The notes beneath the pieces are model-generated. The model saw nothing but the letters and a program-made list of their open reading frames with translations, did not search any database and was not told where the DNA came from. Made by a program: the position numbers and the translations under genes. A stretch of 64,000 nt of DNA from Magnetospirillum sp. 15-1 (GTDB lineage: Bacteria > Pseudomonadota > Alphaproteobacteria > Rhodospirillales > Magnetospirillaceae): the NCBI RefSeq assembly GCF_900184795.1, contig NZ_FXXN01000014.1, positions 1 through 64,000 of the forward strand, given 5' to 3'. Each line of letters opens with the position of its first letter. Position 1 is the stretch's first letter. Below, one piece after another: positions 46,701 to 52,644 of the stretch.

Positions 46701-49192
46701 CCAGCCTGGCGGTCCTGACCCCCACCCAGATGAGCGGGTTGGCCGGAACCCAGTTGGGCGCCCTGAACTCGACCCAGCTCGCCGTCCTGTCCATCACCCA
46801 GATTCGCTCGCTGTCGGCGACCGGAGTGTCCGGTCTGCCCACCACGGAACTGGCGCAGCTGTCCACCACCCAACTGAGCGCGCTGTCCGCCACCCAGGTG
46901 GGAGCCCTGAGCCCGACCCAGGTCGGCGGGTTGGCCACCACGGCGGTCACCACGCTGACCGCCACCCAGATGACCGGACTGAGAGCCACCCAGGTGGCGT
47001 CCCTGTCCACCACCCAGCTCGCCGCCCTGTCGGTCACCCAGTTGCGCGCCCTGTCCGTCTCGGCGCTGAGCGGCCTGACCGGCGACCAGAGCGCCAGGCT
47101 GAGCACCACCCAGGTGGCGGCACTCACCACCACCCAGGTGGCGGGGCTGACCCAGGCGACCTTGTCCGGCCTTTCGGCCGGCCAGATGGCGGCGCTGTCC
47201 AACACCCAGCTACGCGCGCTGACCGTCAACCAGATGGGGGGACTGACCGCCACCCAGGTGGCCGGGTTGACCGGCACCGCCTTCGCCTCGCTGTCCACCA
47301 CCCAGTTGTCGGGCCTGGGCGGCACCCAGACGGCGGCCCTGACCACTACCCAGGTGAGCGGACTGACCGCCACCCAGATCGCCGCCCTGTCGTCGGGCGG
47401 GCTGGGAGGCCTGACCGCCACCCAGATCGACGCCATGACCACCACCCAGTTGCGCGGCATGTCGGCCACCCAGATCGGCCAGTTGTCCGAAGCCGCGGTA
47501 AGGGACCTCAGCACCACGGATATCGGGGCGCTGACCATCACCCAGATCCGCGGATTCCTGGACAGCCAGGTGGACGAGTTGAACGAGACCCAGATCGGAG
47601 CCATGACCGCCACCCAGATCGCCGCCCTGTCGGTGACGGCGGTGGCCGGGCTGGGCGTCACCCAGATCGACGGCCTGTCCACCACCCAGATGGGCGGACT
47701 GTCGGTGAGCCATCTGGCCGCGCTGACCACCACCGCCCTGTCCAGCCTGTCGGCCCAGCAGATGGACGCCCTGTCCGTCACCCAACTGCATGGCCTGACC
47801 CCGGTCCAGATGGCGGCTCTGGGCACCGACCAGATTCAGGGGCTGTCCTCCACCGACCTGGCCGGGCTGTCCACCTCGCAGTTGGGCGGGCTGAGCTCCG
47901 TGGGCGTCGGCGCCCTGTCGGGGTCCCAACTGGCCAGCCTGTCCACCACCTCGCTCACAGCCCTGTCCAATACCGGCCTGTTCGGCCTGACCCCGAGTCA
48001 GTTGGCCGGCCTGTCGCTGACCCAGATTCTCGGCCTGGGCGCCACCCAGATGGCGGCGCTTGCCACCACGGCGGTGACCGGCCTGTCGTCCACTCAGGTG
48101 GCGGCGCTGTCCACCACCCAGTTGCGCAGCCTGACCGGACCGCAGATGGGCGCGCTGTCCGCCAGCCAGATCGCCGGCCTGTCCACCACCCAGGTGGCCT
48201 CGCTGGCCGCCACCCAGTTGGCGGGCATGACCGCCACCGGCATCGGCTCGCTGAGCGTCACCCAGTTGCGCGGCCTGTCCACCACCCAGATCAGCTCGCT
48301 TTCCAGCACCGGCATCGGCGGCCTGACCGAGACCCAGCTGGGGGCGCTGACCACCACCCAGTTGCAGGCGGTGACCGTCACCCAGATAGGGTCGCTGACC
48401 ACCACCCAGGTGAGCGGCCTGACCGCCACCGAGATCGACGCCCTGACCACCACCCAGTTGGGCGGCCTGTCGGCCAGCGGCATCGCCTCGCTCAGCACCA
48501 CCCAGATCTCGGCGCTGACCACCAAGCAGATTTCCTCGCTGTCGCAACTCGGCATCTGGGGCTTGACCGCCACCGAAGTGGCGGCTCTGTCCACCACCCA
48601 GATCGGGGCGCTGACGCCGTCCCAGATCAACGCCCTGTCGCCCACCGGCATCGTCGGCCTGAGCATCGAGCAGTTGGGGAGCCTCAACTCGACCCAGTTC
48701 TACGCGCTTGCCGGAGAGCAGATCGCCGCGCTGACCCCGACCGAGGTCGCCGGCCTGACGACCGCCCAGATCGCCCAGATGGACAGCGAGCAGTTGGGGG
48801 CGCTGACCCGCGTGCAGATCCGTGCGCTGACCACCACCCAGGTCCAGGCCCTGTCCGTCACCCAGATCCGCTCGCTCAGCACCGTGCAGGTGACCAACCT
48901 GACCGGCGGTCAGTTGCAGGCTCTGACCAACACCCAGTTCGCCGCCCTGTCGGCCACCCAGGTAGGGGCGCTGACGCCGACCCAGGCCAGCAATCTCAGC
49001 ACCTCCGAGATGGCGGCCCTGTCGCCCAACCAGTTGGGCGGCCTGACCACCACCCAGGTGGCGGGGCTGTCGACCACCAATGTGGGAGCGCTCTCCACCA
49101 CGCAGATCGAGGCGCTGAACGCCATCCAGATCGACGCTTTCACCAGCACGCAGATCGCCGCCATGACGCCCGAGCAGATCGCCGCCATGCAG
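40754..49192 (+). repeat. 24-bp tandem repeats with higher-order units
   Basis: The whole gene is tandem 24-bp units, mostly containing ACCCAG (T-Q). Length changes are rare: a 7-residue unit at residues 73-79 and a 5-residue unit (D-I-G-R-L) at 1408-1412. A 984-bp (41-unit) higher-order repeat starts at 44543 (shortened by 9 bp), 45518, 46502, 47486 and 48470. A 648-bp (27-unit) offset relates markers at residues 112-255 and 328-471. Confidence 0.85.
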
Positions 49193-49207
49193 TCGGCGGT
49201 GGCTTAA
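40754..49207 (+). CDS. Giant octapeptide-repeat protein (about 352 copies), unknown function
   Basis: A 2817-residue protein composed throughout, from residue 1 to about 2812, of 8-residue units, consensus [S/T]-x-T-Q-[I/L/M/V]-x-[A/G]-L. Examples are T-A-T-Q-I-A-A-L and S-T-T-Q-L-R-G-L. Units drift at all positions except the leading Ser/Thr, Gln, the aliphatic fifth residue and Leu. Ser/Thr at 1 and Gln at 4 make a helix capping box, so short helical turns in a solenoid are plausible; a beta-solenoid is the alternative. No signal peptide, membrane helix, Cys or RTX motif is seen; Lys and Arg are few. About one unit in four or five replaces Gln with G, A, D or E. GGAGAAG lies 6 nt before the ATG. 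It is 195 bp after yciB and only 5 bp from the convergent VOC gene. I recognise no family. Confidence 0.85.
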   Translation: MVSSISSLNEAQIAQLSGATIRSLTASDIRDLSSFQIAAFTVSQIQEFSGTQLAALSTSQMTGLTETQIGALAPSQVAFSGDQLSVLLDAQFDAFGVDVISSLSTLQIKGLTATDLGEMTVTQFRAMAPSQLAALSATQVRGLTATETGALTPTQMAGMASSQIAAMTGTQVGSLTGEALGSLTLAQVTGLSVTGMLALTSSQITAFSPTQMTALSITQVRGLNQTAAGAMSLDQIAALSSAQIASFSAFGIQGFTETQVAALSSTQLSSITASQFQFLSSSAIATLTPTQMGVLTSSQFAALTTKQVSSLTATQLAALTTTQISYLTVRGLGGLDAGQIDQLSATQVSAFTSAQIRSLSTTAVESLDATQIAGLSLGQISALTTAQIATFSTDEIAGLTAAQVTGISTTDIGWLSQEQVQALTASQMGALSATQIKALNATEIGYLSPEQLQALSGGQISALALTAIGGLTQTLLQSLTATQFAALSGTQINMLGADQLHALTPTQIAGMSQYQVKGLGIRALAEFDETQVGALGTTQMAALTTSTLRGLTEFQMVQLSAEQLGALSQTQLGALAPTQIAAFSPTQIATLTPTQMAGFNITQIAGLANDQIDLMSPNQLGALNLTQLRGLSPTQIAELTPTQIAGLTLTQMAALTPTQIKGLSVEVIESMSDSRLAALSPLQIGGLSIDQLAALSETTLDRLSTTQLGGLTAGHIHAFTDEQFASLDATQFRALTTTGLLGLSQDRVPLLSEAQVTALTTIQISGLGVNVVAALTADQISHLSSTQLKGLQATQVAALSAEALAALTPSTLASLTTSQVGGLTATQIGQLSNDQFFGLSQTQVTALRQTQLAGLTPTQLGEMPVTQIRALSATQISSLADTAVAALSPAAIAALSSGQIRALTATNIGLLSDTQMGALAPSQIAALGVPTLRALTEAQVAGLSAAQMGALTVTQVAGLTETQMAALGNEQVAELSINQIRALSSVQLGALNADQLQSLTSTEISALTATQIRGLGAATLAELATTQIGLLSFTQLASLSTTGVTGLTSSQIESLSTTQLRVLSTTQIAGFSPDQVSNLSLTVLSSLSRTQLGGMTATQVGAMTQSQIEGLNATSIAALSSGGIAGLTETQVAALSVTQLAGLTPTQLAGLTAAQLSRLDSGEIGELSITQLRGLSAAQLASLTPTQVGGLNQTQLSALTPAQIGGLGVTQLEALGPSQMGFLTATQVTGLSRTALSGLSSALVGGLGTTQLRALSATQISALSDDGLDGLDYDELAFLSVSQIRGLTSSQAASLDSNQLGALTATQVAALSTSALGGLTTTGISGLNPAQLAALSTSQIAALSVDQVGGLDSATIAALTVTQIRALGPAQLAGLGTDQVTALTATQVAALSTTQMRVLNSNVVANLDIGRLSVTQVGWLSAAGIGGLTPSQIAQMSSAQMRTLSATQVGWLTADQVQSLTSAELSSLTITQLSGLTADQMGAVTTTTLDGLTATQMGALSATAMSGLTETQMATLGETRIRALSVTQVAGLTDVQTLALTTGQLAALSATQITALGTTALAGLNATQVTALTDTQIKALSATQIAALSEDGLDGLSSNDMTLLSTTQLRGLTADQMASLSTGQVAAFSAAQVGSLSAVTIGGLSNTQIASMSDTQIKALSPTQVGGLSLDQVAALGTTTLGALTATQLRGLGATQLAVLGADQVTGLTNTQLAGLSTTQMQGLSPDTVVNLTTTQLGAFSITQMAALSASGISGLSATQIESLSTVQLRAWSAGQVGALTPDQVAGLTAAELGALTITQLGGLNANQVGALSTTTLTGMTATQMGALSANAVGGLSATQMAVFSETRIRAMTATQIAGLSEDQLSALATTQLASLAATQIAAIAASAIDGLSAAQVSSLSTTQLRALSTAQVAALSEAGIDGLSNTQMASLTSTQVGVLSADQMSGLTSGQLGALSATQVRSLGTVQLGALDSAQFSGLSTTSLAVLTPTQMSGLAGTQLGALNSTQLAVLSITQIRSLSATGVSGLPTTELAQLSTTQLSALSATQVGALSPTQVGGLATTAVTTLTATQMTGLRATQVASLSTTQLAALSVTQLRALSVSALSGLTGDQSARLSTTQVAALTTTQVAGLTQATLSGLSAGQMAALSNTQLRALTVNQMGGLTATQVAGLTGTAFASLSTTQLSGLGGTQTAALTTTQVSGLTATQIAALSSGGLGGLTATQIDAMTTTQLRGMSATQIGQLSEAAVRDLSTTDIGALTITQIRGFLDSQVDELNETQIGAMTATQIAALSVTAVAGLGVTQIDGLSTTQMGGLSVSHLAALTTTALSSLSAQQMDALSVTQLHGLTPVQMAALGTDQIQGLSSTDLAGLSTSQLGGLSSVGVGALSGSQLASLSTTSLTALSNTGLFGLTPSQLAGLSLTQILGLGATQMAALATTAVTGLSSTQVAALSTTQLRSLTGPQMGALSASQIAGLSTTQVASLAATQLAGMTATGIGSLSVTQLRGLSTTQISSLSSTGIGGLTETQLGALTTTQLQAVTVTQIGSLTTTQVSGLTATEIDALTTTQLGGLSASGIASLSTTQISALTTKQISSLSQLGIWGLTATEVAALSTTQIGALTPSQINALSPTGIVGLSIEQLGSLNSTQFYALAGEQIAALTPTEVAGLTTAQIAQMDSEQLGALTRVQIRALTTTQVQALSVTQIRSLSTVQVTNLTGGQLQALTNTQFAALSATQVGALTPTQASNLSTSEMAALSPNQLGGLTTTQVAGLSTTNVGALSTTQIEALNAIQIDAFTSTQIAAMTPEQIAAMQSAVA

Positions 49208-49212
49208 AGCCC

Positions 49213-49596
49213 TTACTCCTCCACGCCGACCTTCTCGGCCAGGAGAAGATACTGGCCGTCGGCGTCGATCACCGCCTCGCGGACCCCGTCGCGTACCGGC
49301 GATTGCTCGACGATGGCGGCCAGGGGCGACAGCCGCGACTTCGCCTCGTCCAGCGAGGCGACGTAGATATAGGGCGTCGTGCGGTTGAGCAGGACCGCCA
49401 CGGTCCAGGGGCTGAACTGGCGCTCCATGAAGGCCTTGGTGGCCAGCAACTGGTAGCTGTGCCCGGCGCGCAGGCCGACGCAGCCGGCATCGCCGCTGTC
49501 CACCGGTTCGAAGCCCAGGGCGAGATACATCTCGACCGCTTCGCTGATGTCGGGCAACACCGTCAGGGGGGTCACCCGGCGGGCCAGTTCCTCCAT
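49213..49596 (-). CDS. VOC (glyoxalase/bleomycin-resistance) family protein
   Basis: A 127-residue protein with two beta-alpha-beta-beta-beta halves typical of a single-chain VOC module: L-P-D-I-S-E-A-V-E-M-Y-L-A-L-G-F-E-P-V near the start, and Y-I-Y-V-A-S-L-D-E-A-K-S-R-L in the second half. E-A-V-I-D-A-D-G-Q-Y-L-L-L-A-E closes it. Metal ligands are not complete, and the substrate is unknown. The ATG at 49596 has GGTGAG 7 nt upstream; a GTG at 49608 overlapping ygfZ is less likely. It follows ygfZ on the same strand with 4 bp between. Confidence 0.85.
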   Translation of the reverse strand: MEELARRVTPLTVLPDISEAVEMYLALGFEPVDSGDAGCVGLRAGHSYQLLATKAFMERQFSPWTVAVLLNRTTPYIYVASLDEAKSRLSPLAAIVEQSPVRDGVREAVIDADGQYLLLAEKVGVEE

Positions 49597-49600
49597 GGTC

Positions 49601-50503
49601 TCACTCACCTTCGGGGAACACCGCCCATTTGGGCTTGGCGGCGATCAGCCCGGCTCCGCCGGCCGCCAGTCCGGCTCCGCCTTGGGCGCGGAACTGTTCC
49701 AGGCGCACCAGGGCCAGTCCCACGGTGCCGCAAGCCGAGCGCATTTCGCCGGCTTCCGCCTCGCCCAGCAGGATCGGGGTGCCGGGCGCGGGCGCCGGGC
49801 CATCGATCTCCACCGGCATCAGCCGCTTCCTGATCAGGCCGCGATACTTGGTGCGCGCCGTCAGTTCCTGGCCCATGTAGCAGCCCTTGTTGAAGTCGAC
49901 GCCGTTCAGCTCCTCGAAGCCGTTTTCCAGCAGGATGGCCTTGTCCACCTCGAGATCGCGCGAACCGTCGGGCAGGCCGAGGCGGATGCGCGCCTCGTCC
50001 CACACCGCGAACGGCGCCGGCTTGAAGTCGTTGGCCTCCAGCACCCGGGGGCCGCCATCGGCGGGCAGCAGGGCACGCAGGCCGGCCCCGGCCAGGCGGG
50101 GGTCGACGAAGACGCTGCCGCCGGCGAATTCGGTGGCGACACCCGCCTCGTTGGGCAGATCGAAGGCCGAAGCCGCCCCCTCGCCCAGCACGGCGAACAC
50201 CGCCATGTTGGCCGCCACGGCCACCGTCACCTTGGAGCGCAGCTTGTACATGGAGAGCTTCTTGCGCAACTCCTCGATGCGCGCCGCCTCGGCCTCGACC
50301 AGGAAGACGTCGCCCAGTTCCACCACGAACAGGTCGTAGAGGAACTTGCCCTGCGGGGTCAGCAGGGCGGTGAACACGGCCCGGTCGCCCGCCACCTTGT
50401 TCATGTCGTTGGAGACCAGCCCCTGCAGGAAGGCGCGGCGGTCCTCGCCCCCCACCTCGAGCACGGCACGCTGTTCCAGACGCACGAAGACCTTGTCGCT
50501 CAT
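49601..50503 (-). CDS. ygfZ: YgfZ/GcvT-family folate-binding protein
   Basis: A 300-residue protein of the tRNA-modifying GTPase/GcvT fold. The YgfZ signature K-G-C-Y-M-G-Q-E (about 226-233), with the essential Cys, is present, preceded by N-G-V-D-F-N and followed by L-T-A-R. Other matches are V-S-N-D-M (near 30) and T-P-Q-G-K-F-L-Y-D (about 49-57). It acts in iron-sulfur cluster protein maturation, together with folate. It is transcribed with the VOC gene and divergent from the glycosyltransferase operon. Confidence 0.92.
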   Translation of the reverse strand: MSDKVFVRLEQRAVLEVGGEDRRAFLQGLVSNDMNKVAGDRAVFTALLTPQGKFLYDLFVVELGDVFLVEAEAARIEELRKKLSMYKLRSKVTVAVAANMAVFAVLGEGAASAFDLPNEAGVATEFAGGSVFVDPRLAGAGLRALLPADGGPRVLEANDFKPAPFAVWDEARIRLGLPDGSRDLEVDKAILLENGFEELNGVDFNKGCYMGQELTARTKYRGLIRKRLMPVEIDGPAPAPGTPILLGEAEAGEMRSACGTVGLALVRLEQFRAQGGAGLAAGGAGLIAAKPKWAVFPEGE

Positions 50504-50596
50504 CAGTCAAATCCTCTCTGGCAACCTTCAGGACAAAGGGTGGGTCAAACCAGCCGGGATGACAAGCCCCACCGGCCGTCTTATAAGATTCCCACG

Positions 50597-51619
50597 ATGC
50601 ATATCACCCTGGTGGACGATTCCATTCCCTTCGACGGCTATTCCGCCGCCTCGCGCCCGCTGGGCGGAGCGGAGAAGGCCTTCGCCTCGCTGCCCGGCGC
50701 CCTGGCGCGGCTGGGCCACACCGTGCAGGTGTTCAACCGCTGCCGCTGGGGCATGTATATCGAGAACGCCCAGTGGGAGACCTTCGAGGGCAGGAAGCCG
50801 CTGCGCACCGACGTGCTGATCGCCTTCCGCAAGCCCTCCCTGCTGGAATTCGTCCGCCATGCCGGCCGGCGGGTGTTCTGGCACACCGGCCCCGGCCGCA
50901 TGCTGGAGCGCCCCGCCGCCAAGGCCATGCTCGACAACCACAAGCCGCTGCTGCTGCTCGTGGCAGAGGCCCAGGCCCGGGATATCACCACCAAGGGTCT
51001 GGCCGCCGGGCTGCTGCCCATGGCGGTGCGCTCCGATTACTCGAACGGCGAGCCGCGCCCCCAGGACCCGCCGCGCGCCATCGTCACCACCCATCCCGCC
51101 CACGGTCTGGATTGGCTGGTGGACCTCTGGGTGGCGAAGATTCACCCCCGCGTTCCCAATGCCGAACTGCACATCCATTCCATGACCCTGGCCGCCGCCG
51201 CCGAGGGAACGGCCATCGACGAGGCGCTGCGCCCCCTGGCCGCCAAGGTCATGGAGGCCCGAATCCACGGCGTCTCCGTCCACCGTCCCCAGGGCGACTA
51301 CCTGATGGGCGAGGCGCTGCGCGAGGCCAGCGTCCACCTGTTCCCCGGCCATGCCGACGACATGGGGTGCTTCACCCTGATGGAAAGTCAGGCGGCCGGC
51401 TGCCCGGCGGTGATCCGTCCCCTGGGCGCCGCCCCCGAGCGCATCGTCGACGGCGTCACCGGCTATGCCGCCCCCGACGACGAGGCCTTCGCCAATCTGG
51501 CCGCCATGCTGCTGACCGACCGGTCGGTCGGACAAGCCATGGGGACAGAAGCCCGCGCCCTGTGGAAGACCCGCACCTGGGACGGCGTCGCCGCCACCCT
51601 GGAAGGCTGGCTGAAATGA
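50597..51619 (+). CDS. GT4-family glycosyltransferase
   Basis: A 340-residue GT-B fold enzyme. The N-terminal nucleotide-free domain (about 1-160) includes S-R-P-L-G-G-A-E-K-A-F-A (about 19-30), and the C-terminal one A-D-D-M-G-C-F-T-L-M-E-S-Q-A-A-G-C-P (about 253-270), the E-x7-E-like donor-binding motif of GT4. It probably adds a sugar to an exopolysaccharide, LPS or secondary lipid; the sugar is not predictable. It is translationally coupled (ATGA) to the next glycosyltransferase and shares an operon with asnB. Confidence 0.88.
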   Translation: MHITLVDDSIPFDGYSAASRPLGGAEKAFASLPGALARLGHTVQVFNRCRWGMYIENAQWETFEGRKPLRTDVLIAFRKPSLLEFVRHAGRRVFWHTGPGRMLERPAAKAMLDNHKPLLLLVAEAQARDITTKGLAAGLLPMAVRSDYSNGEPRPQDPPRAIVTTHPAHGLDWLVDLWVAKIHPRVPNAELHIHSMTLAAAAEGTAIDEALRPLAAKVMEARIHGVSVHRPQGDYLMGEALREASVHLFPGHADDMGCFTLMESQAAGCPAVIRPLGAAPERIVDGVTGYAAPDDEAFANLAAMLLTDRSVGQAMGTEARALWKTRTWDGVAATLEGWLK

Positions 51620-52644
51620 TCCGGCTGCTGCAGGCCATGGCCGGCGCCCCCCATGGCGGCGCCGAGGCGTTCTTCGAGCGCCTGGCTCCCGCCCTGGCCC
51701 GCGCCGGAGTCACCCAGCGCCTGCTGATCCGCGACAATCCCAAGCGTGCCGCCCTGCTGCGCGGCCAGGGCTTGGAGGTGGTCGAGGCGCCGTTCGGCGG
51801 CGCGCTGGACCTCGTCACCCACTGGCGCTTTCGCCGCGAGGTCAAGGACTTCCAACCCGACATCGTGCTGACCTGGATGAACCGGGCATCCCGCTTCGTC
51901 CCCAAGGGCCCCCATGTGACGGTGGGCCGCCTGGGCGGCTATTACGATCTCAAATACTACCGCCAGTGCGACCACCTGATCGGCAACACCCCGGACATCC
52001 GCGACTGGATCATCGCCCAGGGCCGCCCGGCCGGGCAGGTCCACTACGTCCCCAATTTCGTCGCCGACACCCTGGGCACCGCGTCGGTATCGCGCGCCTC
52101 GTTTGACACCCCGCCCGGCGCCCCGCTGATCGTCGCCATGGGCCGGCTGCATCCCAACAAGGCCTTCGACGTGCTGCTCAAGGCGGTGGAGCCCCTTCAC
52201 GACTGCTATCTGTGGATCGCCGGCGAAGGCCCCCAGCGCGCCGAGCTGGAAGCCCTGGCCGCCCATCTGTCGGTCAAGCCCCGCGTGCGCTTCCTGGGCT
52301 GGCGCGACGACGTGGCGGCGCTGTATGCCACCGGCGACCTGTTCGTCTGCCCCTCGCGCCACGAACCCCTGGGCAATGTGGTGATCGAGGCCTGGGCCGC
52401 CGCCCGCCCGGTGATCGCCTGCGCCTCCCAGGGGCCGAAACAACTGATCACCGACGGAAGCGACGGCCTGCTGGTACCGGTCAACGACGAGCAGGCCCTT
52501 TCCGCCGCCATCCGCCGCCTGCTGACCGAACCCGATACCGCCCGCGCCCTGGCCGATGCGGGCCGCGCCGCCTACGAGCGCCAGTTCACGGAAGCCGCCG
52601 TGGTGGCGCGCTACCTGGAGTTCTTCGACAAGGTGAAACGCTGA
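51616..52644 (+). CDS. GT4-family glycosyltransferase
   Basis: A 342-residue GT-B enzyme, similar in layout but distinct from the preceding one. It starts M-I-R-L-L-Q-A-M-A-G-A-P-H-G-G-A-E, and the donor site is S-R-H-E-P-L-G-N-V-V-I-E-A-W-A-A (about 247-262), with G-R-L-H-P-N-K-A-F-D (about 176-185) before it. It overlaps the previous gene by ATGA and the asnB gene by one base (TGATG), so three genes are tightly coupled. The unusually tight coupling supports a shared polysaccharide pathway. Confidence 0.9.
   Translation: MIRLLQAMAGAPHGGAEAFFERLAPALARAGVTQRLLIRDNPKRAALLRGQGLEVVEAPFGGALDLVTHWRFRREVKDFQPDIVLTWMNRASRFVPKGPHVTVGRLGGYYDLKYYRQCDHLIGNTPDIRDWIIAQGRPAGQVHYVPNFVADTLGTASVSRASFDTPPGAPLIVAMGRLHPNKAFDVLLKAVEPLHDCYLWIAGEGPQRAELEALAAHLSVKPRVRFLGWRDDVAALYATGDLFVCPSRHEPLGNVVIEAWAAARPVIACASQGPKQLITDGSDGLLVPVNDEQALSAAIRRLLTEPDTARALADAGRAAYERQFTEAAVVARYLEFFDKVKR

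Noticed and set aside
42452-46873. A 1473-codon open frame on the minus strand, and a 1608-codon frame at 45007-49833 on the plus strand, inside the giant gene
   Set aside because: The 24-bp unit lacks stop codons in these frames, so they stay open by repetition. Their translations are Gly/Gln/Arg- or Pro/Arg/His-rich, unlike normal proteins, and have no good start sites.
40754-49207. Giant gene as an RTX toxin or ice-nucleation protein
   Set aside because: No G-G-x-G-x-D nonapeptides are present, and the octad does not match the A-G-Y-G-S-T-x-T ice-nucleation unit; only the period of 8 is shared.
40754-49207. The 24-bp tandem units as a CRISPR array
   Set aside because: The units are contiguous, variable and coding, with no spacers of constant length between identical repeats.
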